From Mesostigma viride (Eukaryota > Streptophyta > Mesostigmatophyceae > Mesostigmatales > Mesostigmataceae), in NCBI GenBank assembly GCA_009746045.1, contig RPFO01000213.1, positions 3,945,179 to 4,009,178 on the forward strand: a stretch of DNA of 64,000 nucleotides, read 5' to 3'. The translations under genes and the position numbers were made by a program. Shown here one piece after another: positions 13,703 through 24,954 of this stretch (position 1 is its first letter; the number at the start of each line of letters is the position of its first letter). The notes under the pieces are model-generated. The model was not told the DNA's origin and did no database searches. It was given only the letters and a program-made list of their open reading frames with translations.

Positions 13703-14073
13703 CTAGATCAGTGGGCAGCATGATGGCTGCCGAGCTCCCCCTCCTCTCCACCGGCCATCTCCACCGGCCATCTCCACCGCCACCTCCCGAGTGACCCTCC
13801 TCGCCTCCTCCACCGCCACCACCCCCACCTCCGACGCCATCTGACACCGCCCAGCTCCGCGAGTCATCGACCAGCGCCTCCAGGACAACGCCATCGCCAT
13901 CGAGTGCATGCTTGCAAAACACCGCAGGCCTCACCGTCTGCAGGCGGTGCACTATGAAGGACATTGCCGCCAAGCCAGCCCCCGCTGGCTTCAATGGCTG
14001 GCGATGCCCCTCCCATCCAGACCTGGGCGGACATGCTCAAGCAACACACCACCTCCACCACCTCTGCCGTCGC

Positions 14074-15557
14074 CAGTGTTCAATTATACGGCGTATTATA
14101 CGGTATAATACGGTATAATACGCGTTATACAAGGTCGAGCGTATAATTTTTATCCGTTTTATACGATTTGCGTATTTTTACGTATAATACGGCGAATAAC
14201 ACGTATCAGCGCGCGTATGATGGGGTTTTCGCGCTCATCCGAGGTCCGGCAGCCAAATTTTTCGTGCGGGAACCAAGGCGGGAAAGCAAGGGAACTTAGA
14301 AACACTACGGAAACCATCCACTGGTTGACATTTGGCGACCGTGAGACACAAGGATCTTACAAGCAAGCTACACTGTAGCATGGCAACCCTCCATGCTGTT
14401 TAGGTCTCTGCATCTGCCCTTGCCTCTCGGGCAGCCATGCACCGAATATTGAAGTCATACAGAAAACTGACTGGTACGAGAGCATGGCCGCTTTACATTT
14501 TAGGCATGATCCTTAGGTCTTGAAAAGCTTATATCCTTGGCCAGGCAGCGTTGGGATGTGCGCGGATGTGTCTCGACCTTCTGCTCGATGCGGCAACCTC
14601 GTTTCAGCAACCAGGTGGCGACCGTGCATGTGCTAACTGTTGATAGGCGGGAAATGCCCCTACATTTGAACGCGGATAGCTGTTTCACGTTATTCCTTAC
14701 ATGATTTATAAGCGACGACGGCCAGGAAAGGCTCGCAGCTACGTCCATCAGGTGGGCATGCTGGCTCCGTCAAGAAAGGTAATATGCGGTTTTGATCTGG
14801 TACGTGCTATCCTGTTCACGTGTTCATTGTACTGTATCAAGTTGTTGGGTGGATCGTAAAATAATCGTAGACCTGTAATGGAGGTTTTCTGCTTGTCTTT
14901 TGGTTGCTTTACTGCCTCTACGCATTGTTGGCTTGTGATGGTTGGGGAATACCACTACGACATGCAGATTTTGGACCAGATTTGTCTGCTATTAGCTTAT
15001 GCTTCATCGAAAGCAGTGACGTAGTGCTTGGCATTGTTTATAAATATGATAAGCTTGATAACGCGATGTTTTTTCTTGCTAAAAGCATCTCGAAACAAGT
15101 GGTTTTCTGGCCAGATCTAGCCACTATTTCTTGTTTTGCTCGCCAAAGTCAGCCTTCTTCTTGTGTGCTCCTCATGCATACAAGAAACATGGAGATGCCC
15201 AGGACCTGCTTGCATGGAAGCATAGCCATCTTACTTCTTTTGCTTTTTTCATCTTTCCATTTCATTTGGCGTTGTTTTTTAGGGTATAATGCATAGGTAA
15301 TCTAGCTCCTCGGGAACCCCGGTTTACACGTCCAGTGTTCCCAAGCACTGCTGAGCAGTGGCAACCCATGTATCATGTGTAATTTAGTGTCAGAAACATG
15401 TGGACTGCTTGAAATGATATCAAAATGCATGAAACAACCCCCAAAACGACGAAATCCAGTATTTGCGTATAATTTCCGGATAATACCGTATTATACCGTA
15501 TTATCCATTATACGGACCCCGCGCGTATAACCGCGTATTGCGTATAATTGAACTCTG
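14074..15557. mobile_element. hAT-type DNA transposon (non-autonomous), copy 1
   Basis: The element is inserted in LINE ORF1. Its ends are CAGTGTTCAATTATACGG and the complement of CAGAGTTCAATTATACGC, flanked by an exact 8-bp target duplication GCCGTCGC (14066-14073 and 15558-15565). Both the CAGNG ends and the 8-bp duplication are hAT hallmarks. Subterminal DNA is packed with TATAATACG motifs. No transposase ORF is present, so it must be mobilised in trans. About 900 bp of its interior is related to the interior of the piggyBac-like element at 50643-62783. Confidence 0.88.
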
Positions 15558-16189
15558 GCCGTCGCAGCACAGCTCCAGCAGCAGGTCTACGCTCGACCTC
15601 CGCGAGGAGGCCGAGCTCCCCAAGCTCAGCCTTAACGTCATCGTCAAGAAGAACTTCAGGTCGGCGACCTGGTGGAAGGTGAGAATTCCGAGAAGCTTGC
15701 CCAGGCGTTTGAGAGCAAAATCCTTGGTCGCATGGGCCTCCTTGGTGAGATCAAGCTGGTCGCCCACCGCCTTCCCCGCGCGCGGGGTAAGGCAGTGGCG
15801 TCCCCGCTCCGTCTTCTCATCTTTGAGAACCCCGCAGAAAATCTTGATTTCGTTTCTCACGGACGCCGCAAGCGGCTCGAGAAGACTCACTACACCCTGG
15901 ACGACAACTTGACCCTGGCGCTGCAACAACGGCGACGGGAGCTATGGCCGACCTACCTCCAGCTCCGGCAGACCGCGGCGGGGAAGCCGGTGTACTGGAA
16001 GGGGGCGGCCATCTACGTCGGCCACAAGCCCTGGCAAGCGACCCCCGCGGCCCCAGCCCCTCCCTGAGCTAGACAGCCCAGCTTAGGGGAATACAGCAGT
16101 AGTACTGTAGAATAATAAAGCCTAGCCATGGCCCTGTACATGCATGCACGCCTATTATGCCCCCCCTACCAGCTTATTTTTTTTTTTTA

Positions 16190-17360
16190 ATAACATGACT
16201 CCGTTGGGAGATCATGTAGCACATATTCCCTTGCCGCCTTTGATAGATGGATCAGGAGGTGGGCAAAGCCGCGAAACCGAACTAATCTCTAAGCTAATCT
16301 AAGCTAGAAAACCCTAACTATTCTACTCAGCAAATTAAGCGCCCCTTCCTCTTGGGGGGAGGGGGCTTGGGCCCAAAGGGGCTGGCGTGTGAGCCCAGTG
16401 GACAATCGTTTAGCTTCCGCGGCACCTCTTCTTGTTCTGCATAGCAGTCGATCCAAGCAAGAGAGAGGGAGTGAATGCAATGTTCAAACGGGGCTGGGAC
16501 CACTAGAGGTCGGCCAGCAACTGCTGCTGTGGGTAGGTCATGACATGTTTGCCTACCTTCTTAGTAGGTATGTCCTTAGTTGCATGGGGCCAGGCCAGGT
16601 CAGGACATGCCGCCGGCCGCCTGGTTGGCGCCAAGCCGCTGGGCCGCCGGCCAGACCAAGGTCGGTGTCTGGCCTGGCTGGTGCGAGTGAAGATGTACGT
16701 CCTACGAATATATGCTATCCTACACTGTCTAATCTCGTCCGAAACGCGAGGCATACCCCATGGTATACAAAGATTCTAAAGACCTATAGGCGTATCATAT
16801 ATGCGTGGAAACCCCTACATTCAGGGCCTGACCGGTAGCATCCTGGTTACCGTGCCGTCTAGCTTGGCGGCCAGCGTGTCCGTGAGCGTAGTCCATGCCT
16901 CGGCGCCATATTCTGATTTGGCACGCCGCAAAGGTGAAAACCATTTGCGTTCAGTGCCGGTCCGCGGAAAACGCAATCTGCAAACGAATCCGACCAGAAT
17001 CGAACTGGGGACCTCTCGCACCAACTTTTGCTGACTATAGGACGGACGTCTCCTGATCCTAAGGCATCGCCAACTGACACCTACAGTACAGTCATCCGCA
17101 AAAGTTCTCCTTTCCGCGGGGAGTGATGCAAGCCTTTCGGATTTGGTACTAGATAAATCATTCCAGATCTGTGTCTGTGTGTGTAGGAGTAAGTACTACA
17201 CACGTGTCCACTCGGCGCCATATATAGGTGAGCACCGTGAGGACCAGGACCTTGAGGAGCATGCGCTTGCGGTGCTCGCCGAGGTGGCCTTCGAGTGCCA
17301 GTAGGTTTTGAGCGCCACTGAACCCGCTTACTATGCCTCAGCCATATATTGTACACTGCC
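16190..17360 (-). mobile_element. LINE ORF2 3' end, minus strand, split by SINE-A
   Basis: The 3' terminus is at about 16192, where the plus strand reads ATAACATGACTCCGTTGGGA, the complement of the family's terminal hairpin. Moving upward come the conserved 3' UTR and the ORF2 C-terminus (complement near 16440-16700), then SINE-A at 16912-17210, then more ORF2 (LLALE.. and FKVLVLTV-like coding complement at 17224-17330). The copy is 5' truncated and frameshifted. Confidence 0.8.
16912..17210 (-). mobile_element. SINE-A, full-length copy with 13-bp target duplication
   Basis: The 299-bp insert is flanked by CTCGGCGCCATAT at 16899-16911 and 17211-17223. Read on the minus strand it begins GTGGACACGTGTGTAGTAC and ends GCCAAATCAGA. 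The internal B-box-like AGTTCGATTC is intact. This copy defines the boundaries used for the cluster at 9402-10458. Confidence 0.85.
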
Positions 17361-17449
17361 AGGTTGTCTCTTCATGATGTACATGTGTGCCTATGATGTG
17401 CCACACGCCAGATGATGCCTACCTTTATTTATTTAGTTCACCTTTTCCC

Positions 17450-18130
17450 TCCCGTGAGGACCGAAGCATGCAGCGGTTCCTCTCTCAGTCGCCAAGCGGT
17501 TGCACGACCTCACCTGGACGCTGGACGACATCCTGACCCCCGCTCAGCAGCAGCAGCACTTGAGCGACGTGACCTGCTCGGTGGCCTGAATACCTCCGCC
17601 ACAAGCAGGACCCCCAGAAGCCCACGGTGTACTGCATGGAAAGGCGGGGACCTAGCTGATCGGATCAACCACAAGATGTGGATGCCCCCAGCGGGCTATA
17701 GAATAGCTTGTAGCCCTAGCTTGTATCCACTGGTCAGTCACTGCCGCTATATGGCAGCCATGCCTTAGAATGTTTGCCTAGCTGTGCCACCATACCTAGT
17801 CACGTGCACTGCCGTCAAACGCACAGTACACAACTAGCCATAGCCTTAGCTTAGTCCTTGTAAAGCCATGCTACGTCCTGGCTTCGATCATGCAGATTAC
17901 TTGCCCACGCTCCTTGTTATGCCATGCGCACATGGGTCTTATTGCACCCACAGATTCCCGGATCGTTAGCGTGTCCGTTTAGCTAGCGTGCCCGAATGCA
18001 GCTGTGGCATGCCTTATTAGGCACGAAGGAGACTGGGGGTCTCTGCCGGCCTTTCTCCTGTTGTGCACACACAGGGATTCAAAGCACTTCGGTGCTCCGT
18101 GACTCCCCAACGGGAGCACGTGTTTATTTA
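17450..18130 (+). pseudogene. Diverged LINE ORF1 C-terminus and 3' UTR
   Basis: At about 17490-17700 the translation gives LHDLTWTLDDILTPAQQQQ followed, after a frame change, by PTVYCMERRGPS/LADRINHKMWMPPAGY. This aligns with the LDDDLTLAQQQRRREL...VYWRGAVIHVDHKPW end of ORF1 elsewhere in the window. The 3' UTR ends in the hairpin GTGCTCC..GGAGCAC (about 18098-18125) followed by TTTATTTAAT. The same 3' UTR recurs at 63371-63518, so this is a separate subfamily. Confidence 0.7.
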
Positions 18131-18149
18131 ATATAGGTATATAGTTTAT

Positions 18150-18465
18150 TTATTTAGTTATGCTGTGCCCACGCAAAGAGCTACTCTCTGCATGCTGAGA
18201 CGCCATGCCCTAGTAGCTTCTGTATAGCCATGCTGATCTTCCCGCGCCACCCCGGCGACCCCGGCCGTGCCAGGCCCCCTTTGCGCTCTGATGAGTGAGA
18301 GATCACGGTGGTGCAGGTGCCGGCACTTGGTGCATCTTGAGCAGTTGTAGTTTACATCCTACCCTTGCAGGAAGTATAGCCCAGAATGTATTTTAAAAAG
18401 CAATATGCCCCTTCTCAGGGATATGTGCTACATGTATTAATAATTCCCAACGGAGTCATGTTCCT
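18150..18465 (+). mobile_element. ORF1-LINE 3' UTR copy
   Basis: A roughly 310-bp unit runs from the GCATGCTGAGACGCCATGCC segment to CCCAACGGAGTCATGTT. The same unit recurs at 46690-46985, 47012-47310, about 49580-49760 and (inverted) 49886-50340. It ends in the ACTCC-like stem shared by the LINE families. Confidence 0.75.
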
Positions 18466-18481
18466 ACCTAAATCCTAATTA

Positions 18482-19709
18482 GGCCCGCTCTACACGGAAA
18501 GTTGGGAGACCCCAAACCCAAAGAACAAAGCTTGGTCGGCGCGGGTCAGCGCATGGAATCCTGTACATAGAATCTGGCAGCGAGGTACGGATAATAACGC
18601 TCGGATTGGACTTTTCCCTTTGTCTCGATAACCAGTTTTCGTGAGTTTTCGTGTAGTTCGGCCAAAGGGCGCTGTGTCCATGCAGGATGTCAGATGTCCG
18701 ACGTGTCTACTAACGCACGCTCGAACGCAAGCTAGAACGTATATATAAACGTCAAACATCGATAGGAAAACGATGCTGAAGCTTTACCAGGCATGGATGG
18801 CGTTACCTTGGCCCAGGCGGTGGCCGCAAAATGGCGCATTTCGGCACACCAAAGTTGTGCAGCATGGTCGCTGGATTCGGCGATTTCTGGCCACCCTTGC
18901 ACGTTTACGACTACTATGTATCATAAAAAGTACAAAGAAACCAATATATCCTTTAAAATACGCCGGAAAGGTATTGCTGTCAACGTTTCTATCGTCCGGC
19001 CTGATCGCAGTTTTTTCCAGCAAGAACGCTGCCGACACCTATAAAATGGCATTCCCGCGGTCCAAAAATTGGCCTGTGTGATCTTTAGGACGTATAAAAT
19101 CAATTTCCTAAGTTTGGTCAGAAAATTCGAACGAAAACGTAAATGCCATGCGTGGGCGCAAGCCGCCATGGCCAGGTCGTCGTTTTCCGGAATGCACGTT
19201 GTACGTGAAAAAGTACCCTGACCCCTTGTACTTTGACCGGCCAGAACACCTCTATAACTTTGTCAGAAGTATGCAAACCCTAGTACCATGCTGTGAGGAA
19301 AATTATAAACTTTCGATCTTCTCAGCTAAACTTTTCCTAATTCTCAATAGTTTTCGCGGCATTTGGTCCCCCGAGAAGGGGCCGACGTGTCGGCTGTAAC
19401 TCAGTTTTAGGCGGAAAATCGGCAGCCAGACCATTTAGGGGTTAACTAGCTTTCCTTTTCGGGTTCGGGGGCCGGGGGAAACCAAGTTTCTTGGCGAGAC
19501 CTCGCCAAGAAACTTGAACCCCTAAAAAGCGGGCCGAAAAGGAAGGTTTGGTGGGCGTCGAAAAGACGATTCCAGGTATCAAGAATCTCTGCTTACTAGT
19601 TTTTGACAGACGATTTCCCGAGTCCTCTGCCGACCCTCGAATCTTTGTCTTGGCCCGCACGAACTTTCACTTTTAACCCCCGGCCCCAACTTTCTGTGTA
19701 GAGCGGGCC
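18482..19709. mobile_element. Unclassified terminal-inverted-repeat unit enclosing a piggyBac-like end
   Basis: About 25 bp starting GGCCCGCTCTACACGG at 18482 is repeated inverted, with one mismatch, at the right end (19685-19709). No clear target duplication flanks it. Inside, 18961-19441 is closely similar to the inverted sequence 63523-64000 and ends CCATTTAGGGG|TTAA, a piggyBac-type terminus. A near-perfect foldback of 16-bp arms (19483-19498 and 19501-19516) lies next to it. No transposase is recognised. The class is unknown. Confidence 0.55.
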
Positions 19710-20084
19710 GCCTGCCGGGCCTGGCCTGGGCTAGGCTGTGTTCGCTCAAACCCTACTGGCACTCGAAGGACCTGGGCGAGCACCGCAAGCGAATGCTCTT
19801 CAAGGTCCTGGTTCTCATATGGTGCTCACTGCATGGCGCCGAGGCATGGACGCTCAGTCGCTCGATCACGGACACGCTGGCAGCCCGGCTGGACGGCACG
19901 GTTTACAGGATGCTTCGACATGCCCTGAATGTAGGGTTTTCCACACAAAAGTCTTTAGAATCTTTGTACATACCAGGGTATATGCCTTGCGTTTCGGACG
20001 AGATTAGACAGCGTTACTACTAAGGATAGCATTGGTAGGACATCTTGATCGCACCAGTCCGGCTGAAGGTAGACACCAACCTTG
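19710..20084 (+). pseudogene. LINE ORF2 fragment, left part
   Basis: This is coding-derived DNA matching the ORF2 segment after the RT palm: LLALEGPGRAPQANAL, SWFSYGAHCMAP(R)HG.S and the RFTGCFD-like end, in shifting frames. It continues after a 3.1-kb insertion at 23212, as shown by the flanking AACCTTG duplication and matching sequence in the other LINE copies. Confidence 0.75.
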
Positions 20085-20241
20085 TGTCCATCTTCCCAGT
20101 AAAAGTCCTAAATTTAGGACCAAGTGGAATTAAAAAATATATATGCAAACATTAAAATTTGACCCTGGCATTCGTGCCCATGACAGATAACACACTTTTT
20201 TAGTTTCTATCAAAAACCTGGGGTCAAATAATTACATTTAG

Positions 20242-21555
20242 CCGGGTTGGCAAATACGGGTACGGGGTATAATACGCGGACCTAAAATACGCGTATTATA
20301 CGTGGGGGGTGTAAAATACGCGGCGGTAAAATACGCGACAGTTTTTGTGGTCCAATTGTCAGTCACCCAATTAGCACGCTCCTTGATTATGGTCATGCAG
20401 TTATTGCAACTGAAATTTGGTGTATATGCTTATTTATTAGCATCTTCCATTAATTTATGCCCTGCAATCCTATCTGATTATGATTTGTTAAATGCTGGGG
20501 GGAGCAGACTGCAACGGGAACTGTAAGGAATCATTTAATTAGTTAATTGTAAGGAAAGCCATCCACTATACATGTATAATGCATGAGAGGACATAAGACA
20601 CAACTAAGGACCATGCTCTCAAGGATCCCACAACAAGCTCCTTTGTACTGCATCATGCCGGCCACCATCTGCTTGAAAGAGGCGCTCTCAGCCGCATTGA
20701 AGGCAATGCCGTTCTCGATAAAAAATTCGGCAGCCAGCAGCTGGACACCTTGTTCGTCGACGGGAACCAGCCATTTGGTGATGCTCAGCTGGCCTTTGCT
20801 GGGAACCGACGACAAGACAGCCGGCGCAGCCCCTCCCATCTCCGCCATTGCCCTGTTCAAATTGTGATGCTTCTTGGCGTCTGACCTCTGCAACTTCGGT
20901 TGTTAGCAATCCTGAGAAACCTGCTCCGGATATTCGGTGGGATTTTGTCGCAGGGTAACATCCCTTCCCCTGCGATTCCGGCAAAGTGTGCACGGACTCG
21001 GAATACGCTGATTGGCCCCGCCTTGTAGGAGAAGTTCTTGTTGCAAAATGAGCAGAACATCCTCGACACATACTGCGTTGTGTTACTAACCGCATCTGTG
21101 ACTGCTTCTTTCTTCTCGACAACGAAATCCCATTTAGGCCCTTTCTTCGGCATGGCTGCAAATCGAAAATGGCTGCACACTATCGCACAGTCGCACTGGC
21201 CTCGTCGTCGCTATATTGCATTACACCGTCAGTAGCACAGCTGGCATTTGCTGGCATTATGCGTTATGCACCTAGTCCTAGCTGTCTCCTACCGGCCAAA
21301 GATTTTGCAAGCCTTGCGCTTTATGGAAAGAACTGTACGCATCTACTTCTAGTAGTAAAAATCTCAAATGTGCAGTGAACGCGCCGCGCCCAGAACCTGG
21401 GCACCGCGCCAGTGCCCGCTGCCCGCTGGTACCCCCGAAAAATTCTAAGTCCAAACCGCGTATTCTGAAGTAAAGTACGCGTATATACGGCGGAGGCCTT
21501 CAGTGTACGTTTTCCCGTATTTTTGCGGCTCCGTACGGCGTACTGACCAACCCGG
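20242..21555. mobile_element. hAT-type transposon deletion derivative, copy 2
   Basis: The ends are CCGGGTTGG and its complement, with a 7-bp direct repeat CATTTAG outside (20235-20241 and 21556-21562). Subterminal DNA at both sides is rich in ACGCG/TATAATACG and CCGTA motifs, as in hAT copy 1. It retains the N-terminal part of a hAT transposase on the minus strand and lacks the catalytic half, so it is an internally deleted, non-autonomous copy. Confidence 0.8.
20600..21153 (-). pseudogene. hAT transposase N-terminal fragment (BED zinc finger)
   Basis: Reading from the Met at 21153, the protein starts MPKKGPKWDFVVEKKE and then has C-SF-C at the start of a BED-type zinc finger with RVRAHFAGIAGEGMLPC and KIPPNIR, the usual arrangement in plant-type hAT proteins. 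It continues, after a short intron or frameshift near 20890-20925 (a CTAAC branch-like motif and TTGCAG lie there), with LSITKWLVPVDEQGVQLLAAEFF and AFNAAESASFKQMV, matching the start of the DUF659-like region. The RNase-H-fold catalytic domain and the dimerisation domain are absent. The fragment is too short to be active. Confidence 0.8.
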
Positions 21556-23211
21556 CATTTAGTGCATGAATGGGCCCTGCCACCTGCCAGACCTCAAAGC
21601 GCGAATTTGGCCAAAATGTGGGTTCAGTTAGGACCATTAGGACCAATTATTGTCAACGCATGACCATGCTATCCACACGGTCCCTTGAGCATCTTACAAG
21701 CGCTAGGGGACCCTACTACGAGGCCTTGGGATGGCGGGGCAGCGTATAACAAGGCCATACCCTGCTGTGGCTGCCTCTATATTGTCAATATATACGCGTG
21801 ATTAACGGTGTCACAGCCGATGGTGCAGGTAATGCAATATAGGGTTGCATGGTTGCTGAGGTTGCCCGGCTTGAACATGGCCCACCCCTTGCGGTAAACT
21901 TTCTCTAAGCATATGCCAAACCTTCTTTGACATCACGGACATGCTGGCCACCACCCAGCGATGAAAAAACATTGCATTTGCATTGCAACTAACACATGAA
22001 TGCAGCCAAATCAAGTTACAAAACAACGTTGTGCTAACATGCAACGCTTTGTGAGCGAATTCAGGGTGCATGTAACACGTAAACCATACTGTATATACTG
22101 TCTGAGAACACCCTGAACGACTGCAGGCCATAGGACCATGGTTTATAACTAACACATGAGTAAAACTGCTCTTACGCATGTGTGTTTTAGCTGCAGCGGA
22201 CGACGAAGATAGAGACGTAAAAAATTGTATGACGTAAACCATGCAACTATGTGTGACAGTTATGTGCACAGAGAGCGTCCCCTCTTTTTAGGCATAGCTG
22301 GCTGACTCAAAACACCATGCACGACAGCGTTGCCAGTTACACTCATGATCTAGGACAACCCGGCACTTACCTGCTACTTACGTTGCCTCATTCCAGATGG
22401 TTGCAAAAAAGTCGCTGAAATCCGCAGCGAGGTCAGCTTTCCGAGAGCTGAGCGCACCAAAGCTGGCCAACCGGTTCGACAATGATATAAACCACGCTTA
22501 TGCTGCGTTCTAGGTCCAAGAAATACCGAAAGTGAAGACCTATAAGGTGCGCTCGCTGCCCAGCCTGAACGTCCCTAAAACATGGTCGACAATGGAAATC
22601 GGGCAAGAATATCACGGCCCAGGCGCTCCCATGTCAAATACTCCGTTTCTAAACTCCAGACTATAATAAAAATTGTCCACAAAAATTTCCTGGCTTGATT
22701 CGCACCACCATTGCTAATACACTAACATGTTTGTGCCAAAATCGACCCTCCGCGAGCAGGCGATCTGCGATCGACCCATTTGTGTTGTGCCGCTGTGATA
22801 CAGCGCTACACATAAAAACTTGCGCAGAAAATATTCACAGCCTTTAAGCATAACTAACAACCTTTCGTTTTTGCTACTGGGCGCCCGAAATGATAAACGC
22901 ACGTGAAAACGCCGGCCACGATTGTCAGGTCGCCATATCCACCTCACTTCATTCCCGCACCCACTTTTTCGCTCCAAAATCGGTTATATTTTTGGTCGAG
23001 GTACCTACTTTCCCGCCATTATACCCGGTACCCGGGTACGGAATCCGGGTACCATGTGCCGGTACCACGGGTCGGGTACATCATGCCGGGTACGGTCCAC
23101 ATGGGGTACGGTCCATATAGTGACCCCCCCCCCCGGTACCTCGGTTATAGTGACCACTAGGATGATTTAGGACAAAGTCCTAAATTTAGGACCGTGGGAT
23201 GATTAACCTTG

Positions 23212-23681
23212 GTCTGGCCGGCCCCAGCGGCTTGGCCAACCAGGGCGGCATATCCTGACACTGAGGTCTGCATGGCCTGTCCCCAAGGACATTCCTATAG
23301 AAAGCTGCCATGCAGGGTATAAACGTGCCATGACCTATACACAGCAGTTGCTGGCCGACCTCGTGGTCCCAGCTACGTTTGAACATGCACCGCATGCATT
23401 CACTCCCTCTCTCTTGCTTGGACAGCTATGCAGAACAAGAAGAGGTGTCCAGAAGACGATTGTCCAGGCCGGCACACGCCCGCCCGGCCCTGCCGGTGGG
23501 CAAGCCCCCCCTCTTCAAGAGGAAGCGGCAGGGCGCTTTGCGGCTGAGTAAAGTAATTAGGGTTTTCTCGATTAATATTATATTAGCTTATTATTAGAGT
23601 TAAAAACTAGTTCGGTTTCGCGGCTTCGCCCACCTCCATCCATCCAGCAAGGGAATATGATGTGCTACATGATCTCCCGAC
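23212..23681 (+). pseudogene. LINE ORF2 C-terminus and 3' UTR, right part
   Basis: This continues the copy at 19710-20084. It contains the conserved C-terminal stretch (QQLLADLVVPA, then SLLLGQLCRTRRG near 23344-23450) and the 3' UTR with CGGCTTCGCCCACCTCCATC and GTGCTACATGATCTCCC. The terminal hairpin is cut short at about 23681, where another LINE fragment begins. Confidence 0.75.
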
Positions 23682-23689
23682 TCCCCTGC

Positions 23690-24560
23690 CTACCGCCATC
23701 CGCACGCTGTTGATGAGGGGTCGACCACTTCGGTGCACACTCAACACGGCTTTACCCCGCGCCATGCACCGTGTCAGACCACCGTGCAGACCGGCGTCAG
23801 ACTGGCAGGCCGGTTGCGTCCTGTCGCCATACTTACCTGTTTATATTGTAGTGCATATGGATTATGTTATGCGCCAGGCACGTGCCCGCTTTGCTAGCAT
23901 TTAATGCTGCGGCAGGCCGTGCCCCTGGCCTCGTTGATCGCGAACGGCTTGGGGAAGGGGGGGCGACCAACAAGCAGAATTTACTATAGCTGACTTCATT
24001 AATGCCGATCGACGGCATCACGCTCATCGACTGGAACGGAAACGGAAGCCGGCAAGCCGCAGTCTGCCCAACTTTGGCTGGACTGCCTGGCGCTCGAGGC
24101 TCGGGCGGTTGGTCTATAAATCAGCCCCAAATTAACGGAGGCCAGGCTGGCCCTCGGCATAGCAAGGCCCCCGCCCACACTCCGCCTGAGTCTTAGACGA
24201 CACCGAGGTCAACTACCCTACTTCAGGCCGCTTCAAGCTGCTCGGCCGGCAGTTGGCTTAATTCCCGGCTGCGAGGACGACCTGACGACACGGATCGGCA
24301 TGGCGTGGGCACAACTCCATATGCACATGTGACCACTGCCGCTGCATGGTGGAGCAATGAGGCCCCGCCTATATATAACCCGGATCGTCAAGCGTGACCT
24401 CTTCAAGGTCGTCATTCTGACGATCCTGACCTACGGCATCCGGGCGCCGAGACCTGGACACTGACGCAGGATCGAGCTGGAGCAACGACTGACGACTCAA
24501 CGCCAACGCGTCACCAAGATGCTGCGCAAAGCCCTTATTAACATCCCCTTTGGTTTGCAA
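23690..24560 (+). pseudogene. LINE ORF2 RT fragment
   Basis: Degenerate RT coding DNA: WQAGCVLSPYLPVYIVV followed by DYVMRQARARFASI (RT motif around the GCxLSP core, compare WQGCVLSPYLFIIVVDHVM at about 28370), then LAGLPGARGSGG and further remnants of the domain after the palm. Many frame changes are present. It probably continues at 24955 after an insertion. Confidence 0.7.
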
Positions 24561-24954
24561 ATATATATTATAAAAATATAATTACTTACAGCATGCAGAG
24601 TGAAATCACTCAAACCATGCAAAGCAAACGCCCAACTATAAACCTATATACAGAGCCATGTCAAAGCTCTATACTACAATAAGACCAATGGAAACGCCTA
24701 ACGGGAGGAATCTAATAGCCCTGCTGCACCGCAAAATCAGCCCGCGTACGGCGGAGCATGATGTCAGCCATGGCCCGAGTCAGCGCCACCGACAAGCGCT
24801 GACGCCAATATGATGGCGTCCAGGTCCGCGCGCCGACCATGGGGCCCGCTGGCCCTCCAGGTCCAGCCGGTCCTCCCGGAGCCAAATATTTATATTAATT
24901 TAGTAATGCATGAGGATTTGTACGCTGATTTGCCCTATGTTTCCCACATTAATC
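24561..24954. other. Unclassified insertion between LINE pieces
   Basis: The roughly 390-bp sequence is not LINE-like and has no defined ends. It includes a short collagen-like frame, GPAGPPGPAGPPGA near 24839-24880, which may be chance. No other feature was seen. Confidence 0.4.

Larger units (their letters stand above)
11940..16066 (+). pseudogene. LINE ORF1 element, interrupted and decayed
   Basis: The segment matches the element at 45067-46567: 5' UTR from about 11950 (GAGCCACGAGGTAGCCATGG), ORF1 start region near 12134, N-terminal Pro/Ala segment to about 12720, central coiled-coil coding DNA at 13720-14073, and the L1 ORF1p-type C-terminal domain at 15566-16066 (stop TGA). The C-terminal reading gives LDDNLTLALQQRRRELWPTY then KPVYWKGA. 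It is broken by a 22-bp insertion (12104-12125), unclassified DNA plus SINE-B (about 12725-13702) and a hAT-type element (14074-15557), and has several frame changes. ORF1p binds element RNA as a chaperone in related LINEs. Confidence 0.85.
20085..23204. mobile_element. 3.1-kb unclassified insertion with 7-bp target duplication
   Basis: The LINE sequence GACACCAACCTTG..GGTCTGGCC is split here; AACCTTG appears on both sides (20078-20084 and 23205-23211). Both ends carry the palindrome GTCCTAAATTTAGGAC (20109-20124 and 23176-23191), but the terminal repeats are otherwise weak. It contains a hAT-type element (20242-21555). DNA near the right end is rich in GGGTAC motifs (23025-23115). Its own transposase, if any, is not recognised; short open frames at 21811-22977 lack domains. 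Confidence 0.6.

Noticed and set aside
24839-24880. Collagen-like GPAGPPGPAGPPGA frame
   Set aside because: Only about 14 residues long, with no open frame beyond and GC-rich surroundings; probably chance.
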